This document shows, in pieces, positions 52,624 through 61,282 of a DNA stretch of 64,000 nt; positions within the stretch are counted from its first letter, which is position 1, and every line of letters begins with the position of its first letter. Source of the DNA: Nitrospira_D sp035465795 (GTDB taxonomy: Bacteria; Nitrospirota; Nitrospiria; Nitrospirales; Nitrospiraceae); the NCBI RefSeq assembly GCF_049546785.1, contig NZ_JBMWAN010000005.1:217869-281868 (forward strand). Direction: 5' to 3'. Below the pieces are notes generated by a model. It saw only the letters and a list, made by a program, of their open reading frames with translations. It searched no databases and was not told the DNA's origin. The translations under genes were made by a program, and so were the position numbers.

Positions 52624-54522
52624 TCACATCTTCCCCGCGAGCGTCGGCGTTACACCAGCCGTTTTCATTGACTGATATTGCAGATCCCGCAACTTCTCCA
52701 ACCCGAACTTCGCGATATACAGAAAGATATATTCCCGGATGTAGAGCCGCAGGTCCCAGCCGGAGTAATGGTTCCGCTCGAATTGTTCGAACACCCGCTC
52801 GGCCTCTTCGATGCTCATCCCGTCCTTCACCGTGTAGTAGTAGTCGAGCGCCAGGTCCCACTCGGGGTTCTTGTAGGCCGTCACGCCCCACTTCTCCGGA
52901 TGCTTCGCCACCGGGTTATGCCGGCCCAGGTCGAAGGTGCCGAAGCCCAGCGAATGCACATAGTCCTTGTTCTGCTCCAGGAACTCCACCGACGACCAGG
53001 CCTCTTCTTTCGTCTCGCCGGGAAAGCCGAAGAAGCCCATGCAGTGGTTCCAGATGCCGGCCTCCGCCGTGCGCTTGAGATGCTCGGTCATGATGGCGGT
53101 CGTCGTGGCCTTGTCCATCAGCTTCAGCACCCGCTCGTTCCCCGACTCGTAGCCGAAGTGGAGATACTTGCAACCCGACTCCTTCGCATCCTGCCAGACT
53201 TGATCCTCAAGCAGGCTCTTCTCGAACCGCATATGCGTCGTCCAGACGATATCCATCTTCGTGTCGATCAAGCCACGCGCCAGCTTGCGGAACAGGGCCG
53301 GCGGGTATGACTCATCGGTGAAGTGGAAATGCTTGGCCCCGTACTTGTCGCGCAGATGTTTGATTTCGACCAGAATGTCCTGAATCTTCTTGCTCCGGTA
53401 TCCGGCGGTATAGCCCTCGCCATGGTCGCAAAACTCGCAGCGGCCCCAGTAGCAGCCGCGCGTCGCCAGATAGGGCAGGATCTTCGTCGGGACGAAATAC
53501 TTCTCCAGCGGCAGACCGTCGAAATCCGGCGGCGGCAGCGCATGCATGTCTTCGGCGTAGCTGGTCGCCGACGTATGCACGCCGGTGGCGTCCTTGTAGA
53601 TCGTGTTCGGTACGTCGGCCAGGCTCCGCTTCGCCCCCACCGCCGAGACGAGTTGGACAAAGGCCGTCTCTCCTTCATAGACCACGGCGCTGTCGAAGTA
53701 TTGGAACAACGGCGACTGCGGCAGCACATCGCGCAATCGCGTCACCGTATTGCCGCCGATTGTCACGTGGATATGGGGGAAGTGCTGCTTGATGAGGGCA
53801 CAGAAGGTCATGGAGGAGAACATCTGCTGCTGCAAGACGATCGAGATGCCGATCACATCCGGCTGGGCCTGCTCGATCGCCGGCTTCACCAGATGGTCGA
53901 ACACATCGCGGTAGATATTCACCTGCTCGTCGTTCACCGCCTCCATCACTTCGGAGGAAACGAAGACCTTGTAGGACAGATCCGTCTCCATCGGCGGCAT
54001 GCAGATCCGCGCCGGAGCATAGACCATCGAGATCACCGACGTGACCTCACGGAAGACTTGAATAGCCCACTCTAACTGATCGATTTCGTAGAAGACTTCG
54101 CCTCTGATAATCGCTTTCGCCTTCTCCGCTTTCTTGATCAGCTCATCGATCTTCTGGCGTGTCACGTCGCAGAGCGCGAGCTGCAAATCCATCTCGGCTT
54201 CGCTCAGTTCCCGCTTCTTCGAGGCCTTGCGGAGCCGGTCGAGCTGCTGCGGCACCCGGCGCAGGACTTTCTTCAAAAAGTCCTCGCTGAAGTACCAGTC
54301 CCACATCTCAAGATTGATGTCTTTTTGGATGACGGTATGGCCGGCCTGGCGGAGGACGGCTGTGAGGGAGGGAAGACTCAGATAGGGTTCAGAAGGAAAC
54401 CAATCGGGCGGGAAGATCAGCATGACCTTCATCTTCCGGCCGCTGGAAGCTTCGAAACTCTGACGATTGAGGAGAATCAGTTCTTTGGAAGCCCGCTCGC
54501 CCTTCGTATACTCAATGCGCAT
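52624..54522 (-). CDS. B12-binding-domain radical SAM protein, paralogue 2
   Basis: A 632-residue paralogue of the preceding gene: VMLIFPPDWFPSEPYLSLPS, TVLRQAGHTVIQKDINLEM, VIGISIVLQQQMFSSMTFC, TIGGNTVTRLRDVLPQS, then LATRGCYWGRCEFCDHGEGY. The parallel motif order suggests a tandem duplication followed by divergence. Both contain a large helical insert between the cobalamin-like fold and the radical SAM core. Substrate unknown; no substrate peptide gene was found between them. It is the first gene of the three-gene radical SAM set and may be cotranscribed with paralogue 1. Confidence 0.83.
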   Translation of the reverse strand: MRIEYTKGERASKELILLNRQSFEASSGRKMKVMLIFPPDWFPSEPYLSLPSLTAVLRQAGHTVIQKDINLEMWDWYFSEDFLKKVLRRVPQQLDRLRKASKKRELSEAEMDLQLALCDVTRQKIDELIKKAEKAKAIIRGEVFYEIDQLEWAIQVFREVTSVISMVYAPARICMPPMETDLSYKVFVSSEVMEAVNDEQVNIYRDVFDHLVKPAIEQAQPDVIGISIVLQQQMFSSMTFCALIKQHFPHIHVTIGGNTVTRLRDVLPQSPLFQYFDSAVVYEGETAFVQLVSAVGAKRSLADVPNTIYKDATGVHTSATSYAEDMHALPPPDFDGLPLEKYFVPTKILPYLATRGCYWGRCEFCDHGEGYTAGYRSKKIQDILVEIKHLRDKYGAKHFHFTDESYPPALFRKLARGLIDTKMDIVWTTHMRFEKSLLEDQVWQDAKESGCKYLHFGYESGNERVLKLMDKATTTAIMTEHLKRTAEAGIWNHCMGFFGFPGETKEEAWSSVEFLEQNKDYVHSLGFGTFDLGRHNPVAKHPEKWGVTAYKNPEWDLALDYYYTVKDGMSIEEAERVFEQFERNHYSGWDLRLYIREYIFLYIAKFGLEKLRDLQYQSMKTAGVTPTLAGKM

Positions 54523-54722
54523 GAAGGAGGCTCCTCGTCTATCGCACCGGCATTCATAAATCGAAAGAATGCCAAGGGGTTAGCTATAGGAGGACACATT
54601 GTAAGGGGGCGAGAGAAGGATATTCAAGGGCGGGACTGAAATGGTCTGTGCACTGAAGAAGGGCCGGTATCGCTGTAAAGGCATGCTTGACAGTCACGCC
54701 TGACACGAGCAGGATGGTAGAC

Positions 54723-55001
54723 GTGATCGAGAGTTTCAAGCATAAGGGGCTTGCAAGATTCTTTGAGGACGATGACCGGCGAAAATTACCGGCATCACAG
54801 ATCGACAAGATCGCCCGCATCCTGGCGCGGCTAAATGAAGCGATGACCGTGCAAGACATGGGGCTGCCAGGCTATCGGCTCCACCCCTTAAAGGGAGAAC
54901 TGGCAGGCTTCTGGTCCGTGACTGTATCCGGTAACTGGCGGATCATTTTCCGATTCGAGAACGGCAGTGCCTACGATGTGGATCTTGTGGACTATCACTA
55001 A
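54723..55001 (+). CDS. higB: HigB-type mRNA-interferase toxin
   Basis: A 92-residue RelE/HigB-fold ribosome-dependent mRNA endonuclease of a type II toxin-antitoxin pair. The sequence reads IESFKHKGLARFFEDDD, LARLNEAMTVQDMGLPGYRLHPLKG and WSVTVSGNWRIIFRF, as in Proteus/Vibrio HigB. The GTG at 54723 gives the family N-terminus MIESFKHKG; an ATG at 54714 is an alternative. The toxin gene precedes its antitoxin, which is the normal HigBA order. Confidence 0.93.
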   Translation: MIESFKHKGLARFFEDDDRRKLPASQIDKIARILARLNEAMTVQDMGLPGYRLHPLKGELAGFWSVTVSGNWRIIFRFENGSAYDVDLVDYH

Positions 55002-55013
55002 AGGAGGCCGACG

Positions 55014-55313
55014 ATGCGCATGAAGAACCCTCCCCATCCAGGTTTGGCCGTGCGACATGACTGCCTCGAACCGTTGGGACTTTCTATTGCGGAAGGGGCC
55101 AAGGCACTGGGTGTCACCCGGCAGGCCATGAACAATCTGGTCAGCGGCAAGGCTGGGATTTCCGCCGAAATGGCGTTCCGACTGGAAAAGGCATTTGGGG
55201 GTGGCGCTGAAACCTGGCTGCGGATGCAGGCCGCCTATGACCTGGCGCAAGTGGAAAAGCACGCTGGAAAGATCAAAGTCCAACGCGTCAAAGCCGCATT
55301 GGCATCGGCCTGA
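55014..55313 (+). CDS. higA: HigA-type antitoxin
   Basis: A 99-residue helix-turn-helix antitoxin. The HTH region is SIAEGAKALGVTRQAMNNLVSGKAGISAEMA, read as SIAEGAKALGVTRQAMNNLV plus flanks, and the C-terminal AETWLRMQAAYDLAQ is typical of HigA. It lies 12 bp after higB with an AAGGAGG ribosome-binding site. It would neutralise HigB and repress the operon. Confidence 0.95.
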   Translation: MRMKNPPHPGLAVRHDCLEPLGLSIAEGAKALGVTRQAMNNLVSGKAGISAEMAFRLEKAFGGGAETWLRMQAAYDLAQVEKHAGKIKVQRVKAALASA

Positions 55314-55514
55314 CCCCGATCGGATCAGGAATTCACGCCGCGTCATGCATGGACAACGATGGCTGGGCACGAGAAATGTGTGATTGCAAGACTTGACCCT
55401 TATTTCATGTTGCTGAACCGTGAAGGAATGAACAGGTGTTGCAGCAGACGCCACGCCCTCCGGCCCCAATTCCCGACGCGGACGCTATCTTAATAGCTAA
55501 TTAATGGAATAGCC

Positions 55515-56759
55515 TTGGCACTTCTTAGGACTTTGGTTACAAACGTTTTATCCTCGTCTAGACAATTTCATCACGGACACACGCTGAGAATCATCACAAT
55601 TTGCGTCACTGTTACTTGCATAATCGGCCTCATTGCCTGGCCACTCCTAGTAAATAGAACCTACACCAGCAGAGACCTTACAAGTCTTTCGTGCGAGGGC
55701 AGGGATAGATTCTTCCTCCCTATCGAGTTCAACGATGTAGGAGGCTTTCTTTATCAGGACCAGCAAACTGAGTTTGAACAAAGGCTGCGGGCTGATAAAT
55801 CATTGAAGGATGTTTATATATTCCTTCATGGGTGGGACAAGACCGCACATACTGCCGAACGCGACTACCAAGACTTCATCTGCAGGTTCTACATTAGTGG
55901 AAAAAGAAGTCAGTCAGGTGCCGTAAAACCACGAGCAGAGATGGATAATGCAATCATGGTTGGCCTCTTCTGGCCTTCCACAATCTTCCCCAGCATCTCA
56001 GATCCAGACCTACTTAAGCCATTTTCGTATCCTGTTATCAGGCACCGCGCTGACCATCTTGAACAAGAGGGAATGCAGGCCATCCTTAGAACCATCTACG
56101 AGGTAGCCATCACTCGAAAACAGGATGCTCCGATAAGACTGCACCTTATCGGACATAGTTTTGGGGGCAGAATTCTGGTCAAAGCGCTACTGAGAATCGC
56201 AGCCACTGGAGAGAGCAAGCAGAAGTTTTTTGAATCTTTTGATGGCATAAACCTCGTACTACTCTTACCAGCTGTTTCGCCTAGGGATGTTACGTCAAAC
56301 AATGTACTCGTTAGGCAGTTTACAGTAGTCTTAAAAGAGCCCCTATTCTCAACGGGAGGCAACTCAGCTAACGACGAACCGCGTCCCGCTTTAGATCTCT
56401 CCTTGCCCGGCCTTCAAATATACGTAGTCCACTCAAGCAATGACTGGGCAAATCGATTCTTATTCCCTCTAGGAGCGTTGTACGGAGCTGATCCGGCAGT
56501 TTGTTCAATTGGCGCTTGCGGATTGCCATTTGCCCCGCGCGTAGAAGTTGATGAAGGCGGAGCACTTCCAAATGAGGCTACAATCGAGAACACGCGTTAC
56601 TTAAATGTGTGGAACATCGATGCCTCTAAGATTCTCTCTTCCCACACTGACATTTACAAAGGACGTGTCGCAAACTTGCTATGGCAATTAGTCAGTAAGC
56701 ATGATCGATGGAAGGTAACCACAACAAAACCTTCCATCATCGGAGGGCCAAGACAATAA
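55515..56759 (+). CDS. Membrane-anchored alpha/beta hydrolase
   Basis: A 414-residue protein with an N-terminal membrane helix (IITICVTVTCIIGLIAWPLL). The hydrolase core has VYIFLHGWDKT, the nucleophile motif LIGHSFGG (S215) and TRYLNVW further on; the catalytic Asp and His are not clear. No specific substrate can be given. The frame starts at TTG 55515 because no ATG is available near; the start is uncertain. The codon use is AT-richer than the neighbours, which suggests recent acquisition, and an IS110 element follows. Confidence 0.65.
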   Translation: MALLRTLVTNVLSSSRQFHHGHTLRIITICVTVTCIIGLIAWPLLVNRTYTSRDLTSLSCEGRDRFFLPIEFNDVGGFLYQDQQTEFEQRLRADKSLKDVYIFLHGWDKTAHTAERDYQDFICRFYISGKRSQSGAVKPRAEMDNAIMVGLFWPSTIFPSISDPDLLKPFSYPVIRHRADHLEQEGMQAILRTIYEVAITRKQDAPIRLHLIGHSFGGRILVKALLRIAATGESKQKFFESFDGINLVLLLPAVSPRDVTSNNVLVRQFTVVLKEPLFSTGGNSANDEPRPALDLSLPGLQIYVVHSSNDWANRFLFPLGALYGADPAVCSIGACGLPFAPRVEVDEGGALPNEATIENTRYLNVWNIDASKILSSHTDIYKGRVANLLWQLVSKHDRWKVTTTKPSIIGGPRQ

Positions 56760-56869
56760 GGAGAGAAAAGCGGTGTCAGGAACCATTCCCGGCGCCGGAC
56801 AACTATGGGTCGTCGATGAAAAGGGGTCGGAATGAGAACAAGAAAAGGGGACAGCAACTGTCTTGACTG

Positions 56870-57817
56870 TCAAGCATGCTGCGTCTCATGGGGCTGCCAA
56901 GGAGCCCGGTGTTTCAACATGGCATTGAGGATGACCAGCAATTTTCGCATGCAGGCCACGAGCGCGACTTTCTTGGCCTTGCCGACGGCGCAGAGCCGCT
57001 GATAGAAATTCCGAATCACCGGATTGAAGCGGGCCGCCACGATGGCACCCATGTAGAGGGCCATCCGTACCTGGGCGCGCCCACCCCACACCGTCCGTCT
57101 CCCGCGCAGGGTTCCACTATCTCGATTCAACGGGGCCACGCCGACGAGGGCGGCGATCTGTTTCGGCGTCAGCGTCCCCAGTTCCGGTAGATTGGCCAGC
57201 AGGGTCGTGGTCAGGACCGGCCCGACGCCAGGCACGCTCCGTAACCACTCCTCTTTCGCCCGCCAGACCGGACTGTCCCGAATGGCTTCTGCCAAGTCGG
57301 CGTCCGCCTGATGCAAGGCCCGTTCAAGCCAGGTGATATGCGCCCGCAGGTTTTTACGGATCGGCAGACGAGCGCTCGCGAGCCGATTCTTCTCCGCCGT
57401 CAGCATCTCGACGAGTTGTCGGCGACGCGTCAAGAGCGTGGCGAGCAGCTGCGTCTGCTCATCCGGCAGGGGCCGTAGCTCCGGCTGGATCACCTCGGCG
57501 AAGTGCACCAATACCTGGGCATCCAGGGCATCGGTCTTTGCCAATTTCCCCGTCGCTTTCGCGAAGTCGCGCACCTGCCGTGGGTTGACGACCACCACGG
57601 GCATCCCGGCGGCGGCCAATGCCCCAGTCAACGGAAGTTCCAACCCACCGGTGGCTTCCATCACAATCAGCGTGGGAGAGAGGGCTTGCAGACGCGTCAG
57701 TACGTGGGCAATGCCCGCCTCAGTATTGGGGGCGGCGAACCTGCCTTCTGGTCGGAGAGCCAGGTCCAACTGCGCTTTGGAAACATCAATCCCGACAAAG
57801 ACCGATGTGTGCGTCAT
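56870..57817 (-). mobile_element. IS110-family transposase (Pfam DEDD + Tnp 20 type)
   Basis: About 315 residues from the ATG at 57817 (AAGGAGGAC lies upstream; an ATG one codon earlier also works). The N-terminal DEDD part shows FVGIDVSKAQLDLAL, VVVVNPRQVRDFAKATGKLAKTDALDA; the C-terminal part shows SVPGVGPVLTTTLL and VGVAPLNRDSGTLRGRR with the serine region typical of IS110 recombinases. These enzymes use a bridge RNA from the element's noncoding end. The frame is intact. No inverted repeats are expected, so the ends cannot be set by eye. Confidence 0.9.
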
Positions 57818-57970
57818 CATGTCCTCCTTGGTGGCCCAGCCTTGCAGCATGCGGGCTCCGCGGCCCATGCAACTGTTCGGGCTCGTTCAGGAGAAGGGCA
57901 TGACGACCCTGGCTGTCCCACGGTCTCGATGGACCTCGGCTACGACGGTCTATCATGCCCCAGTTAGTAA
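57818..57970 (-). ncRNA. Candidate bridge-RNA region of the IS110 element
   Basis: IS110 elements carry a noncoding left-end RNA upstream of the transposase. Here the upstream 150 bp contain the hairpin GCATGCGGGC...GCCCATGC (57850-57875) and a second arm with GACCTCGGCTACGACGGTC. No other gene is present. Assignment rests on position and structure only. Confidence 0.35.
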
Positions 57971-58325
57971 TGTGCTGTATGATTGCCATCCTGGAGGCAA
58001 GATACAAGGCTACTTTTCTAGCGGCTTCCTCAGCCTCCCCCGCTACCGCATCGTCGATTCCAACCCCAACGTCTCAGCTATCGCTGCTTGCCAGTCTTCC
58101 CTACCGAATGGCTACCGCCGATTCACACAGGCCCGCAACGTGACCCGTTCATGCTCGAAATGCGGGGATCGATCTATACCGAAGACGGTCGCCCCCTTAC
58201 CTCAATTCAGAATCTGGTAGGCGTGCCCAGCGACTTGTCCGTGCGGAATCCGAGGCATGGATCAGTAAAGCACGCTAAGCAGATACCAAGGCACAAGAAT
58301 AAGTAGCCTCTCCCCTTTTCCAGCT
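57971..58325. other. Intergenic region
   Basis: No supported gene. The open frames here have no known similarity that I can recognise and lack good ribosome-binding sites. It may be residual mobile-element DNA between the IS110 element and the ATPase gene. Confidence 0.4.
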
Positions 58326-59615
58326 CTAGGTCTCGCCGGGCTGATTGGCTTCGATCTGTGTTTGAATTTCTGCCGGGGTGGACGTATACATCTTGATCCA
58401 GTATGCGAATCCCCGATGCTGTAGTCGGTACGTACCACGTTCACCCTCTTTAGGGAGGATGATCTTGCGCTCAACCAAGGCATGAATGGCGTTGTCGAGC
58501 GTGGTTGTTTTTCCTTTAAATCGCGACCGAATGTCTACTTTTTTCACCCAGCGGTTTTCGCTATCTGCCATGATGTGAAGCACCTGGCGGTAACTGTCCT
58601 TCTGTATCTTGTTGTAGAAGTCATCTCGGTAGTAGCGATCGCCTATCTTATCCATCGCTCCCATGGGACCGAATGTCCCCTTACGAACATCTTCTATATC
58701 AATGACGAAGTCCGTGTCGGCAGCGAAACCGGAGTAACCGAACTGCTGAATAAAATGCGGATAACCTTCGGCCAGGGTGATGAGGGCGTTGCGCGCAGCA
58801 TCGTCAATTGAGGTTTGTTCTGAATTTTCTTTGTTCGCCTTATCGAGCGCGCGATCAATAACCGTGCTCACATCTTCACGCGAGAGGGTGTCGAGCGGAA
58901 GTTCGTCAAAGAGTCGAAGCGAGGAAGGATGGCCCTCGCGTAATACCTCCCGAAGAGATGGCATGCCGGCCAAACCCACCATGAGACGATTACACCCTTC
59001 ACGCTGCACTCGCTCTGTCAACAACTTGAGAAAGGCGCCGAGTCGCATGGACTTCGGAGCGTTGTCCGCCTCGTCGATGAGAAGAATTACGCCGTCGTAC
59101 TTCGCCTTGAACATAGTTTCCGCATCCGCTTCACAAATGCGGGAGGTTGTCAGTGCCAATGAATGAGCAAACTCGTCATGCAACACTTCTGGATCAGTGA
59201 TCTGTTCGCCCTCGCGTAGGCTCATGCCAAACGCTTCAATCCGCTTGAGGAATTCCCATCCTTGCGAGAGGAAGGAGCGCGCGCGTTCTGTCTTGGCAAG
59301 CTCCCGGTTGAATCCGAGCTCGACTCGGCGAATCAGTCCAACATCAGTGCTCGACGAATCAAGGTCGAGCTCTACGACTAGGAAATTGACGGTGTCCCCG
59401 CTTCCGGTAGGTATGTGACCCTGGGCGACCCACTTGAAGTATTGGAGCAGAGACGTTTTTCCAATACCACGTTCGCCGGTGACCATGAAGTTCTTTGGGT
59501 TACCGGCGCGGGTCTGTAGAAGGGCTTCTTCAAGTGCATCAACCTGTGCCAAACGCCCGGCGAACATTCCAGGTGCAATTGGTGCATTCGGACGGAATGG
59601 ATTGATTCGAGACAT
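58326..59615 (-). CDS. ORC/Cdc6-like AAA ATPase with C-terminal winged-helix region
   Basis: A 429-residue ATP-binding protein. The N-terminus INPFRPNAPIAPGMFAGR and the Walker A motif TGERGIGKTSLL (about 47-54) resemble archaeal-type ORC/Cdc6 and other bacterial AAA proteins found in mobile and defence regions; Walker B is VILLIDEADN (176-185). The C-terminal part (about 330-410) has a helix-turn-helix pattern around SRFKGKTTTLDNAIHALVE. Archaeal-like ORC ATPases also occur on bacterial mobile elements and near defence genes. No partner gene is adjacent. A role in replication, mobile-element control or defence remains open. Confidence 0.75.
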   Translation of the reverse strand: MSRINPFRPNAPIAPGMFAGRLAQVDALEEALLQTRAGNPKNFMVTGERGIGKTSLLQYFKWVAQGHIPTGSGDTVNFLVVELDLDSSSTDVGLIRRVELGFNRELAKTERARSFLSQGWEFLKRIEAFGMSLREGEQITDPEVLHDEFAHSLALTTSRICEADAETMFKAKYDGVILLIDEADNAPKSMRLGAFLKLLTERVQREGCNRLMVGLAGMPSLREVLREGHPSSLRLFDELPLDTLSREDVSTVIDRALDKANKENSEQTSIDDAARNALITLAEGYPHFIQQFGYSGFAADTDFVIDIEDVRKGTFGPMGAMDKIGDRYYRDDFYNKIQKDSYRQVLHIMADSENRWVKKVDIRSRFKGKTTTLDNAIHALVERKIILPKEGERGTYRLQHRGFAYWIKMYTSTPAEIQTQIEANQPGET

Positions 59616-59918
59616 GGGAATCCTTCTTAGGTGACTACGAATAATGCCAGCAAGAAAAGCACTGATAGCCTAGAGAAGACAAGGCAGTCAAGGGGTCGAG
59701 AAGATAAGGAGTCGCCCATCTCGAAACCTCTGGTCAAGAGGGCAAAACACCTCGTGCCCCCTCACGCGGCTCGTGGGGCAGAGTGCCAGACGACGACCGC
59801 TCCCGTCACTGCGCCGTTCGCGTGACTGACTCGCACCCCGGTTGCCGTCGTCAGTCGTGTCGGCTCCATACTGAGCCGCACCAGTCACCCATCAGAATCA
59901 AGGCCTCGGAGCGATGAC
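59616..59918. other. Intergenic region
   Basis: No supported gene. The 300 bp between the ATPase gene start and the Y1 element have no clear promoter or terminator. Confidence 0.4.
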
Positions 59919-60677
59919 AAGAAAAGGGGTCGGGAGTCTTTTTCTTGACAGCTCACCGCCCGATTCGGTAAAAGCCCGCCATGCCACGTCGCCCACGCCT
60001 CGCCGCCGGAGACCTCGCCTATCACGTCCTGAATCGTCGTGTTGGACGACTCCCCCTCTTCGAGAAGCCTGCTGACTATGCCGCCTTTGAAAAGATTCTC
60101 GCCGAAGCCCAGGCCCAGACCAAGATCCGCATTGCCGCCTACTGCTTGATGCCGAATCACTGGCATCTCCTCCTCTGGCCCCGGCATGACGGGGAACTCT
60201 CCGATGTGCTGCGGTGGATCACCGTCACCCATACGCAACGCTGGCATGCCCATCACCACACCGCCGGGACCGGCCCGGTGTATCAAGGCCGTTTCAAATC
60301 GTTTCCGGTGCAGACCGATGCGCATTTTCTGACCGTCGCACGCTACGTCGAACGCAATGCGCTTCGAGCGAAGCTGGTCACACAGGCAGAAGACTGGCAG
60401 TGGTCAAGCCTCTGGCGACGGGCTCAAGGAGACGCCAAGCTGACGGCCTGGCTCAGTGACTGGCCCATCGAGCGCCCACGCGATTGGATGACGCGCGTGA
60501 ATCGGCCTCAGTCTGCCTCTGAGCTGGAATCGCTCCGGGTGAGCGTCCAACGAGGCCGCCCGTTCGGTGATGAAACCTGGGTGAAACGCATGGCCAAGCG
60601 CTTCGATATGGAATCGACGCTTCGGCCACGAGGACGACCGAAAGGATCGTGAGAAAAGACTCCCGACCCCTTTTCTC
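59919..60677. mobile_element. Y1-transposase unit bounded by inverted repeats
   Basis: The transposase gene is enclosed by CAAGAAAAGGGGTCGGGAGTC on the left and its near-complement GACTCCCGACCCCTTTTCTC on the right. A small hairpin CAAGAAAA/TTTTCTTG exists within the left end. The same ends bound a 157 bp derivative at 63538-63694. The right end abuts an istB remnant. Confidence 0.8.
59981..60652 (+). CDS. REP-associated tyrosine (Y1/HUH) transposase
   Basis: A 223-residue HUH endonuclease of the RAYT/IS200-like type, which cuts single-stranded DNA at palindromes. The HUH motif is PNHWHLLLW (H60, H62) and the catalytic tyrosine is Y122 in VARYVERNALRA. The C-terminus ends RGRPKGS. The start codon ATG at 59981 is well placed within the inverted-repeat unit. 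The frame is intact. RAYTs are usually single-copy with dispersed REP sequences; here the gene clearly sits in a unit with repeat ends. Confidence 0.92.
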   Translation: MPRRPRLAAGDLAYHVLNRRVGRLPLFEKPADYAAFEKILAEAQAQTKIRIAAYCLMPNHWHLLLWPRHDGELSDVLRWITVTHTQRWHAHHHTAGTGPVYQGRFKSFPVQTDAHFLTVARYVERNALRAKLVTQAEDWQWSSLWRRAQGDAKLTAWLSDWPIERPRDWMTRVNRPQSASELESLRVSVQRGRPFGDETWVKRMAKRFDMESTLRPRGRPKGS

Positions 60678-60688
60678 ATCGTGGGGCC

Positions 60689-60847
60689 TGGGGCGAGGTG
60701 TTTGGTGACCGGGTACTCGCGACGGCGATCCTGGATCGGGTGCTCCCCCACGCGATCACGATCAATATCCGCGGCCACTCCTACCGGCTCAAGGAGAAGC
60801 TTAAGGCCGGACTTGTGCGCATCGAAGAAGCGTCACCGGCAACGTAA
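60689..60847 (+). pseudogene. IS21-family istB C-terminal remnant
   Basis: In frame from 60689 the translation reads WGEVFGDRVLATAILDRVLP and then GHSYRLKEKLKAG to a TAA at 60847, the last ~52 residues of an IstB ATPase. Everything upstream is missing because the Y1 unit abuts it. The following 55 bp, with GGTGGGGAATTTTC, look like the IS21 right end. Confidence 0.8.
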
Positions 60848-60904
60848 CCGAGGTGGGGAATTTTCGATGCCCCGAACTGGGGAGAATTGGGTGCCCCTTG
60901 ACAC

Positions 60905-61132
60905 CTGCTCCAGCAGCGCCTCCGCCAGTAACTTCTTCAGCCGCGCGTTCTCCTGTTCCAGCGCCTTCAGCCGCTTGGCGTCCGACACCTCCAGGCCACA
61001 GAACTTGCGCCGCCAGAGATAGTAGCTCGCGTCTGAGAACCCATGCCGCCGACAGAGCTCCTGCACCGCCACCCCCGCATCCGCCTCCCGCAGGAACCCG
61101 ATAATCTGTGCCTCTGAAAACCGCTTCTTCAT
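60905..61132 (-). pseudogene. Truncated IS3-family orfA
   Basis: From ATG 61132 (AAGGAGA upstream) the protein begins KKRFSEAQIIGFLREADAGV and continues AKRLKALEQENARLKKLLAE, typical of IS3-family OrfA with a leucine-zipper region. After LAEALLE it runs into IS21 end sequence at about 60905, so the last quarter and the whole orfB are missing. This is a broken fragment. Confidence 0.8.
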
Positions 61133-61282
61133 ATCCAATCTCCTTTCGGTTAGGGGATTGGACTCTAAATCGTCGCGCTACTCAATATGGGGGTGACGTC
61201 GCACTCATGCTAGACCGGTTTCCCCTGGGCAGGTCAGGCATGTTCGCCATGGGATCAAGAGATACACTGGGACGTGTCGCGC

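Noticed and set aside
57954..58305. Possible gene downstream of the IS110 upstream region
   Set aside because: Frames lack starts with ribosome-binding sites and show no recognisable motif.
59631..59825. A 64-codon frame next to the AAA ATPase as a possible partner
   Set aside because: Low-complexity translation without a ribosome-binding site.
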